This document shows, piece by piece, positions 1 to 8,768 of a stretch of 23,873 bases of DNA. Under the pieces are notes generated by a model that saw only the letters and a list, made by a program, of their open reading frames with translations, had not been told where the DNA came from and did not search any database. The position numbers and the translations under genes were made by a program. Numbering within the stretch: the first letter of the stretch is position 1; every line of letters begins with the position of its first letter. Source of the DNA: a virus; IMG/VR virus record IMGVR_UViG_3300037246_000118, positions 1-23,873 of that record; one strand, written 5' to 3'.

Positions 1-142
1 CATATCCCTTCAGAATACCTTTGGAATCTTGTTGCTCTTTGGTTCTCAAATCAAGAGAACCTAGATTTCCCTCTATGGGGAAACCCCATTCACCTCCTGC
101 TATATCAACCCACTTGTACGGTGCTAGATAAACAAATGCCAT
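1..142 (-). CDS. Partial phage protein of unknown function, N-terminal 47 codons (runs off left edge)
   Basis: Reading from an ATG at 142-140 there is an uninterrupted frame to the window edge. The peptide begins MAFVYLAPYKWV and includes a GSLDLRT segment. It looks like real protein (Trp, Pro, Gly and charged residues well mixed) and follows the 133-residue gene after a gap of only 27 bases, as every other gene here does. The GSLDLR type of segment recalls small virion-associated proteins of other marine and environmental phages, but I cannot name a family. Codons end in A or T more often than in the packaging genes. No good Shine-Dalgarno lies before this ATG (GAAAACAAT), so the start is uncertain; the AAAGG at the end of the upstream gene is about 20 bases away. 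Two perfect inverted repeats lie inside the frame. The 3' part and stop are outside the window. Confidence 0.5.
   Translation of the reverse strand, partial: MAFVYLAPYKWVDIAGGEWGFPIEGNLGSLDLRTKEQQDSKGILKGY
41..61. repeat. Perfect inverted repeat, 7-bp arms
   Basis: GGTTCTC and GAGAACC arms are separated by 7 bases. It lies inside the partial left-edge reading frame and has no T-tract on either strand, so it does not look like a terminator. It may be chance or an mRNA structure. Confidence 0.5.
75..89. repeat. Perfect inverted repeat, ATGGGG/CCCCAT
   Basis: Six-base arms are separated by AAA (TTT on the minus strand). It is 13 bases from the preceding inverted repeat and inside the same partial frame. 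No run of T follows on the minus strand (ATAGAGGG), so termination is unlikely. Confidence 0.5.
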
Positions 143-169
143 ATTGTTTTCTAAATAATCATGAACCCT

Positions 170-571
170 TTATGCGAACGCAACAACAAGATTGCCAATC
201 GCAAATTCAAAAGTATCGCCATCACCAATCGTCTTGGGGTCGGTCAATTGACCATGAATCAAAAGATTGCCAGTTGTTGCAGCATCATAGATACCGAAAT
301 GCGTTGCTTCGCCCCACGTTCCATCTGTAGCAGTCGGGAACTCTATAGCAGCAGTGTTGGTTGCCTCTGTCGGTGTAGTTCCAGAAACTGTCCAACCACC
401 TGTCATCGTCACGCGAGCATACGCGCCACCCGTGACTTCTGTTCCAGAGTCGGCATCGGTTGGATCTGTATTATGGATTCCAACATAAACACTGGTTGGA
501 CTGGTCATTGATACTCCATCAAGCACATGAGAAAGTAGTGCGTCTTCGAGATAATCTGACATTGCTGCCAT
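170..571 (-). CDS. Small phage tail-associated protein (tail-fibre accessory type), 133 aa
   Basis: The protein starts MAAMSDYLEDALL, followed by a P..VYVGIHNTDPTD segment, an EVTGGAYARVTM segment, a DGTWGEATHFGIYD segment and a C-terminal GDTFEFAIGNL. This order of motifs is characteristic of a very widespread family of about 130-residue phage proteins, usually annotated as tail fibre or hypothetical virion proteins and encoded beside host-recognition genes. A beta-rich fold is expected. The start at 571 is supported by GGGAGG eight bases upstream; the ATG at 562 (MSDYLED) is an alternative without such a site. It lies 18 bases after the stop of the 566-residue fibre gene and is followed after 27 bases by the left-edge gene, so it is probably co-transcribed with both. 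Its exact role on the virion is inferred from family and position, not seen in the sequence. Confidence 0.75.
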   Translation of the reverse strand: MAAMSDYLEDALLSHVLDGVSMTSPTSVYVGIHNTDPTDADSGTEVTGGAYARVTMTGGWTVSGTTPTEATNTAAIEFPTATDGTWGEATHFGIYDAATTGNLLIHGQLTDPKTIGDGDTFEFAIGNLVVAFA

Positions 572-589
572 TGTGTTGCCTCCCTTTGG

Positions 590-2290
590 TTAAAATTCTG
601 CGCTGGCTGCGACGTGCGCCCGCAGCACCTTGTTGTCGTAAGCTCCACCCGTGTGTGTCCAGTTGACGAACCGCTCCGTGATAGTCTCAGTCAACGCAGT
701 TTGTAGTAGATCGTTTCCAGTTTCCTGGTCGTACCATGAATTGTCCTCGTCTCTAAAGGCGTTGAAGAGTTTGATGGATGTCGGTTCCAGTCTCATCCGT
801 GTCGGATAGATGAATTGCATCGCAGGACCATCATTCTGAGCCCCTGATGAGTTGCCGCTGTACCACTGCATCGCCGTGAACTCTCCGGCCCCATTGCGAG
901 GCTCTACGCCTTCGTCAAACGTGTTGGTGTAGAAACGCTCGCACCTGCGAAGCTCGGAATCGTAATCGGTATGCGCGTAGAGTGGTGTCGATGCGCCATT
1001 GATGAGTTGAACACCGGTCATGCTGAACGTGTTGCCAACGGCGATTGTCGAGTCAGCGTATACGAGAACCGCGATGTTCTTCACGCTTCCAACCGCGCTG
1101 AAGTCTACGTTCTCTTCTTTGTATTCCGTCCACGTCGCGTCGATTAAAGTTTGGCCTGAGTCCAGCAGCTTCGACCAGTTAGAACTCGGAGTCGGTCCGT
1201 CTATATCTCCAACCGTTCCCCAGTCGCTGATCACATCCGCCGCGAGACCCGACGCGTCATCTGCTGTACCCGTCCAGCCGAAAACCATGAACCGTCCGTT
1301 CACCAGAGTGACGCCGTTGCTCTTCAGGTAGCAGGACATGGATACAGAGGTTGAGTCGATGAACCGCCGCGCTTCCCTAGCTTCCATGATTTGGACGAAC
1401 CCGAACATGTCATTCGCCGCAACGTGCGTGCCTGTCACCGTCGCTTTCAGAGCTGACCAGAAACCAGTCGGGACGTCGGTGGTATCACGAGAGATGTCTA
1501 CCATGTCGTCATGGTCGATCGCCGCTCTGCCAGACATCAACCGCCATCGGTCAGCGATGTACTCTCCGTTGCTGTTGACGTAGATGCGACCACTCGCGGT
1601 GGAGTTTGTGAACGCCACCCCGCGCTGCCATATCTGGAACTCGCTGTTGGTGACGGAGTTACGGCCGGAGGATGCGGAAGCTGTTGCGATAATGTCCGCT
1701 GCGTGCTGGCCGTCCACCATATCCGCGTTGAACTCGTTGCCCTCTCCCATATCCTTCGTGACGCCATCACCGAGATCATCAATGGTGGGAACCTGCGGAG
1801 GCTCCTCATCGCGCGTAGTGCCTGTCGGGTAGTAGGCCGTCTTACCCAGCGAGTCTCTGAGAAGGCCGATCTCAAGCGACGTGATGTCTGCAGGTACAAC
1901 TGCCGGAGGATCACCGTCCAACGCAACCTGGACGATAGTATGCACTCCGACTTTCCCTGCAGTAATGACGAACCCGTAAAACGTACCACTCGCGGTGCTT
2001 TGAATCTTTACGCGAGATCCAGTCGGGTATCGTGTAGAGATGTCGATGTCCTGAGAATTGTCAGGACTTAGGCTTACGGCCGTGTCCGAGGTCTTGCTAG
2101 TTGACCACGATTGGCCGGTAGTCTGCGCCGGGTCGATCCACTCTGCGTTCCGGTAGAATTCCACCAACGCACGCATCATCTCGCGAGCAGCGTTGTTCAC
2201 TCCGGACCGAGCCATCCCTTCCGGCCAACCGTCAGCAGGGGGTTGGTTGTTCTCCGCTGCTGTACTACTCCAGTTTTTTACGTCGGTCAT
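590..2290 (-). CDS. Tail fibre / receptor-binding protein, 566 aa
   Basis: Residues 1-60 contain W....A..N..P..GW.EGM.RS.VNNAAR..M and EWIDP, a short virion-anchoring module common at the N-terminus of phage fibres and spikes. The upstream tailspike carries the same module, so the two proteins probably dock on equivalent sites. Around residues 215-255 a segment NSEFQIWQRG followed by YIADRW matches the start of the carbohydrate-binding, jelly-roll-like domain found in many fibre proteins. The rest is beta-rich with few charged clusters and ends in a region containing ITERFVNWTH. I see no catalytic motif. The ATG overlaps the tailspike stop by four bases (ATGA), giving translational coupling. 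Receptor binding is inferred from the family; whether it binds a sugar or only supports other fibres cannot be told here. Confidence 0.8.
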   Translation of the reverse strand: MTDVKNWSSTAAENNQPPADGWPEGMARSGVNNAAREMMRALVEFYRNAEWIDPAQTTGQSWSTSKTSDTAVSLSPDNSQDIDISTRYPTGSRVKIQSTASGTFYGFVITAGKVGVHTIVQVALDGDPPAVVPADITSLEIGLLRDSLGKTAYYPTGTTRDEEPPQVPTIDDLGDGVTKDMGEGNEFNADMVDGQHAADIIATASASSGRNSVTNSEFQIWQRGVAFTNSTASGRIYVNSNGEYIADRWRLMSGRAAIDHDDMVDISRDTTDVPTGFWSALKATVTGTHVAANDMFGFVQIMEAREARRFIDSTSVSMSCYLKSNGVTLVNGRFMVFGWTGTADDASGLAADVISDWGTVGDIDGPTPSSNWSKLLDSGQTLIDATWTEYKEENVDFSAVGSVKNIAVLVYADSTIAVGNTFSMTGVQLINGASTPLYAHTDYDSELRRCERFYTNTFDEGVEPRNGAGEFTAMQWYSGNSSGAQNDGPAMQFIYPTRMRLEPTSIKLFNAFRDEDNSWYDQETGNDLLQTALTETITERFVNWTHTGGAYDNKVLRAHVAASAEF

Positions 2291-4446
2291 TTTTCCGGCC
2301 TGATATACATATCAATGTAGGTTCCGCCTCCAATCGTATCTTCCCCAACAATCTGCGTCTCATGTTCATTCGGATCTACGCCACCCGTTCGCTCTATCGT
2401 CAGGTACATTTCATCACCGTTTCCTGCGTTCGGAACGATCGTTGGGATCGGAACAAGGTTCATCGTGAATGTCACCGGAGTGCTGGTCCCGGAAGTCTGG
2501 GTGTCGTCAATGGCTAGCTGCGCGTCACTGGTAGGATTTATGAGTCTATTCGGACCCATACGCAATCGTACGGTAAACCCATTATCATTTGTCAAGAGGG
2601 TGAACTTGACTTTGACTATGACAGTATCGTTCAAGGTGGCGAATACGTTTGTTCCATCGGCAAACTCATCGAACTCGACTAGCGTATCCGGGATTTCAAC
2701 CTCCGCGTTTCTCGGTTTTGCATCTACGGTCGTGTGGGCACCAGCAATCGGATTCAGAATTTGATGAAAGGTCTCTGTGACCGCGAAGATGGTGGATTGT
2801 GTCCCATCATCCGTAATTTCGACTCCCGTGGCGTTTCGGATGTAGTCCAGATACGACTGAGTTCTCGTAGCTCCAGTTGCGATGACGATCCCGTCATTGC
2901 TGGAGGTGTCGATGGTGTTCATCGAAAGCACTGGATCCTCGGCAGTTGAGCCGATCGTGATCCCATCCGTACAGTTCATGATGTGATTCACGGAGAACTT
3001 GTTCCTCTTTCCGCTATCCGTGTAAGGGTAGGTGCAGTTGGCGAAGCGGTTTCCGGTGATTACGTTGTCTTCTCCGTCCGGCTCAATCTCTACGCCACGG
3101 TTCTGGTCGTTGAACAAGCAACCAGTTACGATGTTATTGTCAGCAACCCCTGAGCCTGACTGGCGAATCAGAACCCCCTCTGTGCCGCCAGAACTCATCA
3201 TGAACGTGCAATTAGATATGGTGTTATCACGTCCCTGGCAATCTATACCGCGAGCATTGACTCCTGTTCCACTGAAGTAGCAGTTCGTAATCGTGCAGTT
3301 GTGTCCGGACTGGTCGATTGGAGATGCGGCCAACTTTTGATCGAGAAGGATACCGACCTGGATGTTGCTAAATTCGTTCATGTCAGAGAACGTGCAGTCG
3401 CTGATGCTGATCTGGCCTGCAGCGTAGATGCCAGCGGACGGGCTAACATCCCTACCAAAGTCGTTGAACCTGCAGCCACGGATATAGACGGACGTATTGG
3501 AACTGTTCGGATCGACAATCTTGATGCTGTCCCTGGAACATCCGTCGAACACGCACGCATCAATCCAGCAGTTCTCGATGTTATCCATGTAAAGCATGGG
3601 TCCAATCGAGTCGCCGAAGAAGCAATTCACGAACCGGACGTACGAAACATTCTCTGGGATGCTGACCATCCCATCGCCAGTAAATGACTGTTGCGATGAG
3701 TTGCCATTGAAGATCACGTTGTCCAGGATGATGTTCGCGCTGATCCCGGTCCCGAGGTTGTGACCGATGATCATGATCTCTGATTCCAGATCAGCGTGAG
3801 CAAACAATGTCGCGCCCTGGCCCATGATCCGGAAGTTCCCACCGACCGCTCCGCCCGGTTCCGCGTAATACGCAGCCAAGATGGTTGTTTCCACGATGTA
3901 GGTAGCGCCAGGAGTGAGCATGATGGTGCCGCCGCCAGCGTCCTCAACTTCCTTGATCGCTTCCTGGATTGCAGCACCAGTCAGAATCGGGACCGTCACG
4001 AAAAAGGGATCTTCGAAAGAAGCTCCGGAGATGATGTTCAGGAAGATCGCAGTCGGATCAGGTGACGCGGGCACTGCCGTGCCGGATGAAAAGTTCTTCA
4101 ACGTAACCAGCGTGTTGGGTGCCGCAGGGGCAGAGTCTCCATCTACCGTGGCGTACCACGGGTCAGTGGATCCGCCCGTGAGCTTCACGCGCTTGCCATC
4201 CGTGAAATAGGATGCGTAGTCTCCTATTACAGTTACTTCCGTGTCGCTTGTTCGCGATACCGTTGCGCCCACTGTGAGATCCAGCCACTCCGGATCCTCG
4301 TACCAACGGCGCACCGCACCCATGTTGGCACGCGCCGCGTTGTTCACATCCGACCGATTCATGCCTTCCTTCCAACCACCCTCATCGGCTGGAAAGTTGT
4401 TGGCAGCGTCAGTCTTCTCCCATTCTGCTACTTCGCGTGTGGCCAT
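2287..4446 (-). CDS. Tailspike with right-handed beta-helix (pectate-lyase-like) domain, 719 aa
   Basis: Residues 1-60 form the shared anchor (EGMNRSDVNNAARANM, then EWLD). From about residue 152 there is an IQEAIKEVEDAGGGTIML segment followed by GATYIV, the usual opening of a pectate-lyase-like beta-helix. It is followed to about residue 545 by many short rungs such as ITNCYFSGTGV, ISNCTFM and ITGNRFANCTY, each with the N-C/T-F pattern of parallel beta-helix coils. The last 170 residues look like a beta-sandwich trimerisation or binding domain. Family knowledge suggests surface-polysaccharide binding, often with cleavage; I cannot pick catalytic residues, so enzymatic activity is unproven. 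A longer frame begins with TTG at 4449, but I chose the ATG at 4446, which overlaps the stop of the 1440-residue gene (TGATG) and has GAGG about eight bases upstream. The gene directly follows the ejection-protein block, where T7 has its fibre gene 17. Confidence 0.88.
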   Translation of the reverse strand: MATREVAEWEKTDAANNFPADEGGWKEGMNRSDVNNAARANMGAVRRWYEDPEWLDLTVGATVSRTSDTEVTVIGDYASYFTDGKRVKLTGGSTDPWYATVDGDSAPAAPNTLVTLKNFSSGTAVPASPDPTAIFLNIISGASFEDPFFVTVPILTGAAIQEAIKEVEDAGGGTIMLTPGATYIVETTILAAYYAEPGGAVGGNFRIMGQGATLFAHADLESEIMIIGHNLGTGISANIILDNVIFNGNSSQQSFTGDGMVSIPENVSYVRFVNCFFGDSIGPMLYMDNIENCWIDACVFDGCSRDSIKIVDPNSSNTSVYIRGCRFNDFGRDVSPSAGIYAAGQISISDCTFSDMNEFSNIQVGILLDQKLAASPIDQSGHNCTITNCYFSGTGVNARGIDCQGRDNTISNCTFMMSSGGTEGVLIRQSGSGVADNNIVTGCLFNDQNRGVEIEPDGEDNVITGNRFANCTYPYTDSGKRNKFSVNHIMNCTDGITIGSTAEDPVLSMNTIDTSSNDGIVIATGATRTQSYLDYIRNATGVEITDDGTQSTIFAVTETFHQILNPIAGAHTTVDAKPRNAEVEIPDTLVEFDEFADGTNVFATLNDTVIVKVKFTLLTNDNGFTVRLRMGPNRLINPTSDAQLAIDDTQTSGTSTPVTFTMNLVPIPTIVPNAGNGDEMYLTIERTGGVDPNEHETQIVGEDTIGGGTYIDMYIRPEK

Positions 4447-7400
4447 CAACTAGCCCTCTTCAGTCGCTCTTGTTCCTTGGACCTCTCCTTGGACCTCTCC
4501 TTGAACCTCTTCTTGAACTCTTCTGCCATATCATTCAGCTTCTTCATAATACCGTTCCGCATTGCTTCCACTCTGTTGATAGCATGGTGGCGCTCTCGCG
4601 GAGTGGCTGTTGGCATCGCCACGCCACGCCTGATCAGGTCGATCTCTCGGTTCATCATCTGCAGCTTCCGGTTGGCACGGTCGAATCCAGGAGCCATCGC
4701 GATCATCGCCTGTTGATCTGGGTCCATCATCATCTCTTTCGCCATCTCGATGTCGCCCTGCTTTGCCCGGTGTCGCATCGTGTTGTACGACTGCGTGAAC
4801 TCTTCCATGTTCAGGTAGAAATCGGCGGTGTTCTTGTCGTACTTCCCAGCCTCGCTGTAGACACGTCGGACCATGGGTACGTCATCCCATCCGAGAGCGG
4901 GACCACCAGGGAACATGGCGAGGTCGGTCAACTGAAGCGCCATGCTCGCCCAGTTGCCGAACACGCCTCGGAGCAATGCCTCTGCCCTGGCAGGAGACCG
5001 TGCGGCACCGAGGAACTCGGCATCCTTCAGCACTTCACCGTATGCCTTCATCGTCCTGGACTGACCGGAACGCGCACGGTTCCAGTCCTGCTCGTCCGTC
5101 ATGCCCATCGTCTCGATCGGAGATCCGGTGAAAAGGATCCGGTTCATCGCCTGCTCCATCATCACGTCAATCCCTGCCGGGAGAGGCATCGGCAGTCCCT
5201 TGTGCGCAGTGTTGATGTTGAAGTTGTGAGCGGCGATCTGCATCAGATCGAACAGCGTCTCTTTGTCGAACGTGTCTCCCTTATACATCGACTCGGCGAA
5301 TTCCTCGCCCATCGAGCCGATCATCCCCACCTCCCACAGCTTCGGCATGTGCCAGTGACGGAACTTCGTGATCTCACCAGTGTCGTTGTCCCATGTGGTC
5401 GGGATGTAGAAGTGCCAGTACGCGGTGGTCGCCCACTTCGGCAGGTTCAGGAAATCCACCTGCTGCCGTCCGTCTTCATCGAGCAGGTGCTTGTACTTCT
5501 CGGACATATCTCGATTGATTCCGTACAGCACGACCGAGGACACGCCGACCAATCCCATCTTCAACCCAGAAGCCATCTTCCCGTGCGGGTCACGGAACAC
5601 AGCGCGGTATCCACGGTCTGAGCCAGCAAGCATGGCGTTGAAGAAAGGAACCGTGTCGCCCATGAACTTGGTGATCTGCGGACCATGCGTGAAGCCGAAG
5701 TTGATCTTGTCGCCATGCACTCCCGTAGACTGACCACCACCTCGAACACGGAAGTCGGTGGACACCTCGCGTCCAGAGAAAACAGCTTCAATCATGCTTG
5801 CGGGTCGTAGCTTATTCCCCTCTCCGAGAATTCCCTTCTCGCGTGCGCGGAGTGCTTCTCCAACGCGAGGACCGAGTTCGATCGCTCGCCCGATGTCAGA
5901 CATGAACCGAACGAGATCGCCTGGGCCGAACACCATCCCCTTCGGATTCAGTATCCCCTCTGATCTCTGAGCTTCACGTCGCAGCCTCTTTCGAGACATA
6001 GCGATGTTGTCTCGAATGGGAGAGCCACCGAGACCGTTCGCCATCAGTTGATTGAACTCAGGAGAATCATTCCAGACGTGCTTCAGACCACGGAGAGAAT
6101 TGGTGATGTTCTTGTTCCCTGTGCGGGTCATGATCAGCGCCATCGCGGGGTCACGGATGAAGTTGCCGAAGATAAAGCTGGGGTCGAGAGTGATGGCTGC
6201 CTGCTTGAAGTCCTTGAAGGTCGCCATCCACCTACCAACAAGGTCTACGCGACTGGACGGATCCAGTTGCTCGAACGCACGGTAGAGTACCGGGTCCATC
6301 ACCTCGTAGTATTCCGGCTTGCCGTTACGCAAGAACGAAATGATGTTGTCCCCGTACGGGCGACCAGCACCGATGAAGAACGCAGCTCGCTCGATCGAAC
6401 CGGGCATGTTGTCCAGCCAGTCCATGTGTTCAGCGGCTTCTTCCTCAGTGAGTTTCTTATTCTCCTTGATCTCCTTCTTCATTGCCCTTCTGAGCTGATC
6501 ACGTCCTGCAACAATCCGCTTGCTGTCAGGCTTCAGCTTCTTCAGGAATCCGCCTGCCGCGAGCAATTGGTCGGCTGCATCTCTGGTGAACTTGTTGTAG
6601 AGGATGGCCCTGGCCGTATCCTGCGCACCACGGATGAAGTTTCCGTACTCATCGCGAACCTGTCGCAGACTACCGTGCAGCTTTCGAACGCCGAATGCGT
6701 TCATCAGCTTGTCCTGAGTCCGGTGACGTCCAGTCCTAGCGATGTCCTGGACACGGGCCATGCTCCACCCGTACTCGCTCCGCTTCCATGCTCCAACCTG
6801 TTCGGCAGTGAAGAAGTCCATCTCAATCCCGAGACGTACGGTCGTTGCGTTGAACTCCTTCATCTCTTCGTACACTTTTCTGAACTCTGGATTCTCCAGC
6901 TTCACTCCACGTTCGATCCTATCCAGGTCCCACACCTTTTCGCGAGTTTTTAGATTCGCGATCTCTTCTGGCGTTGACTGCCTGATTTTCCCAGTCTTCA
7001 TGTCGATCGTCTGGTTGATCAGCTCTCGCGCCTGAACAGCTCCACCGAACTCGAAGAAGTCGTCTTCGTATTGCCGATTCTTTTTGAAGATCGGCTTCAG
7101 AATGTCGCCCATTCCCTTGCCACGGAACTCCAGGATCCTATGTCCAGGGTTCAGAGGGTCAGCGACCAGTTCGAGATGACCCTTCGTGACCATGCGGTCT
7201 TGCATCTCTGCCATACCGAGAAGTGACCGCGCACGCTTCCAGAGACTGAAGTTGTTGTCCATGTTCCCAGTCTCTTTGTCTGCCCACAAGAATCCGTGCT
7301 GTTGATCCAGGTACTCCTCACGCCTCGCGTCCATCTTTGAACTAACACGCTGCTCCGCTGCATCCTGCGGACCTACCGGGACCCTTTCGTCTGGTTGCCC

Positions 7401-8768
7401 CCGACCGCCTTCCACCGGAGGATCCCCCGTTCCTCCAGCTTCTTCGGTCGGGGGCGAGACCTTTTCCAGTTTCCCTGCATCGTCCCCTGCCTTCACACCT
7501 GCAGCGCCCTCGATCTCTGCAATCGCAGCGCTCTCTTCTTCGGTCAGAGATTCCTTTTTCTTCGCAACACCATATCTCTTGATATCGTTTTCCTTCTGGC
7601 GAATCTGCTGCTCCGTCTTGAGGTACAGATCCGGATTCTCCATCACGTCCGGATCCTGCAGCTTCTCTCGGAGCGCTTTGATCTGGTGCTTGATCCTGAC
7701 CACAACCGGGTCAGGAGGAAGCGCACCGCGACTTCGCATGAGAGCTGCACGCTCCTGCTGGAGCTTGTTCAGTGTCGTCTGGTGCTTTTCGACGTTCTCT
7801 CCACCGGCTTCCTGCTCTCTCGAAAGTCGCGACTCTCCCTCTCGAATGAAGATCGACAGCTCGCGTTCACGGCGAGTAGGATTCGCCGCTTCGGGAACTG
7901 AATTATTGTCAGCGACCACCTCTGTCTGTGCCTTCTCTGAACCGAACTTCTCTGTCGCTACGTCCAGGACCCTCTCGCCTTCCATCTTCCCTGCAATCGC
8001 AGCATCCACTTCCGCCTGGACTTTTCCCTTCATGTCAACAGGCTTCGCGTGAAGCGCAGCGAGAATCGCCATGGTCAGTCCGTGAGCGACACGTTCTTCC
8101 GGATCCAGATCTTCAGGAGTCATCTGGTATGCAACACCACCGAGAACAGATGCCCTGGCCGCTCGACTGGTGTTGTGCATCACCCCGAACAGCGCACCAA
8201 ACGCAGCTTCCTTGGATGCCGCCTTCATCGCATCCTGGAATCCCTGGTCGGCAGCAGAGAGACCTCCGAACGTGCCGAACGTGAGCATCGGAACGAGGTA
8301 CTGAGCTGCCTTGGCAGATAGGTGTGCAGCTTTAGCGCCAACACCTACGGCACCCATAGTGGCCGCGTAAACTGGCAACGACACTGAGAGGTTCCCCAGT
8401 ATCTGCATACCTAGTTCTGCGTAAGTTCGATCTTCAGGTGGCGTGGCGTCTTCAGCAAGCTCTTCGGACAACCCTCGAAGGTATTGGCCTGCCGCCGAGT
8501 CACCGTCTACCAATTCAGCGACGTTCGCAGCCATGTGCGCAAATTCACCTGCACCCTGAGAAAGCCCGCGCTGGTAGGCGTCACTCATGTCACCGCCGAA
8601 CCATTCGGTATCGCTCTCGGAGCTTACGCGACCCAACAATTCGTTCTGCTGCTCACGGGTCAGATCTCCGAATCCGCTAGGATCCGCGCCGGAGAGCATC
8701 GAGCGCTGGTCTTCCGGCTGTGCATTCCGGAAGTCGCGGGACTGAACAATTTGCTGTAGGTCTGCCAT
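4446..8768 (-). CDS. Giant internal virion / DNA-ejection protein, polyvalent-type, 1440 aa
   Basis: This is the largest gene. The N-terminus (FRNAQPEDQRSML, then LTREQQNELLGRV) resembles the start of other giant podovirus internal proteins. Residues about 115-215 are Ala/Gly-rich and hydrophobic and could insert in membrane. Residues about 290-420 are charged and helical, followed by a Pro/Gly linker near 440-475. Around residue 860 a LDPSFIFGNFIRDPAMAL segment resembles the LPD38-type domain of phage polyvalent proteins; this assignment is from memory and moderate in confidence. The C-terminus is very basic with KERS repeats. I see no lytic transglycosylase motif like that of T7 gp16, although length (gp16 is about 1300) and position just before the spike gene fit that role: a protein packaged in the head and injected with DNA. 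The ATG overlaps the upstream stop as TAATG; the Shine-Dalgarno is weak, so coupling probably drives translation. Confidence 0.75.
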   Translation of the reverse strand: MADLQQIVQSRDFRNAQPEDQRSMLSGADPSGFGDLTREQQNELLGRVSSESDTEWFGGDMSDAYQRGLSQGAGEFAHMAANVAELVDGDSAAGQYLRGLSEELAEDATPPEDRTYAELGMQILGNLSVSLPVYAATMGAVGVGAKAAHLSAKAAQYLVPMLTFGTFGGLSAADQGFQDAMKAASKEAAFGALFGVMHNTSRAARASVLGGVAYQMTPEDLDPEERVAHGLTMAILAALHAKPVDMKGKVQAEVDAAIAGKMEGERVLDVATEKFGSEKAQTEVVADNNSVPEAANPTRRERELSIFIREGESRLSREQEAGGENVEKHQTTLNKLQQERAALMRSRGALPPDPVVVRIKHQIKALREKLQDPDVMENPDLYLKTEQQIRQKENDIKRYGVAKKKESLTEEESAAIAEIEGAAGVKAGDDAGKLEKVSPPTEEAGGTGDPPVEGGRGQPDERVPVGPQDAAEQRVSSKMDARREEYLDQQHGFLWADKETGNMDNNFSLWKRARSLLGMAEMQDRMVTKGHLELVADPLNPGHRILEFRGKGMGDILKPIFKKNRQYEDDFFEFGGAVQARELINQTIDMKTGKIRQSTPEEIANLKTREKVWDLDRIERGVKLENPEFRKVYEEMKEFNATTVRLGIEMDFFTAEQVGAWKRSEYGWSMARVQDIARTGRHRTQDKLMNAFGVRKLHGSLRQVRDEYGNFIRGAQDTARAILYNKFTRDAADQLLAAGGFLKKLKPDSKRIVAGRDQLRRAMKKEIKENKKLTEEEAAEHMDWLDNMPGSIERAAFFIGAGRPYGDNIISFLRNGKPEYYEVMDPVLYRAFEQLDPSSRVDLVGRWMATFKDFKQAAITLDPSFIFGNFIRDPAMALIMTRTGNKNITNSLRGLKHVWNDSPEFNQLMANGLGGSPIRDNIAMSRKRLRREAQRSEGILNPKGMVFGPGDLVRFMSDIGRAIELGPRVGEALRAREKGILGEGNKLRPASMIEAVFSGREVSTDFRVRGGGQSTGVHGDKINFGFTHGPQITKFMGDTVPFFNAMLAGSDRGYRAVFRDPHGKMASGLKMGLVGVSSVVLYGINRDMSEKYKHLLDEDGRQQVDFLNLPKWATTAYWHFYIPTTWDNDTGEITKFRHWHMPKLWEVGMIGSMGEEFAESMYKGDTFDKETLFDLMQIAAHNFNINTAHKGLPMPLPAGIDVMMEQAMNRILFTGSPIETMGMTDEQDWNRARSGQSRTMKAYGEVLKDAEFLGAARSPARAEALLRGVFGNWASMALQLTDLAMFPGGPALGWDDVPMVRRVYSEAGKYDKNTADFYLNMEEFTQSYNTMRHRAKQGDIEMAKEMMMDPDQQAMIAMAPGFDRANRKLQMMNREIDLIRRGVAMPTATPRERHHAINRVEAMRNGIMKKLNDMAEEFKKRFKERSKERSKEQERLKRAS
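4477..4512 (-). repeat. 12-bp tandem repeat, about three copies, encoding K-E-R-S
   Basis: TTGGACCTCTCC occurs at 4477-4488 and 4489-4500, followed by a diverged copy TTGAACCTCTTC at 4501-4512. On the minus strand it encodes the basic tail RFKERSKERSKEQ of the 1440-residue protein. Copy number could vary between relatives without breaking the frame. Confidence 0.8.

Noticed and set aside
41-89. Inverted repeats at the left edge as terminators
   Set aside because: Neither is followed by a T-tract on either strand, and both are inside an open frame.
4447-4449. TTG start one codon before the tailspike ATG
   Set aside because: The ATG at 4446 is the usual start and forms the TGATG overlap seen throughout this operon.
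4437-5621. 394-codon open frame on the plus strand
   Set aside because: Antisense to the 1440-residue protein gene; the product is rich in His, Arg, Leu and Val with no domain pattern, and it has no plausible promoter or neighbours on that strand.
6048-6953. 301-codon open frame on the plus strand
   Set aside because: Antisense to the middle of the 1440-residue gene with no recognisable product.
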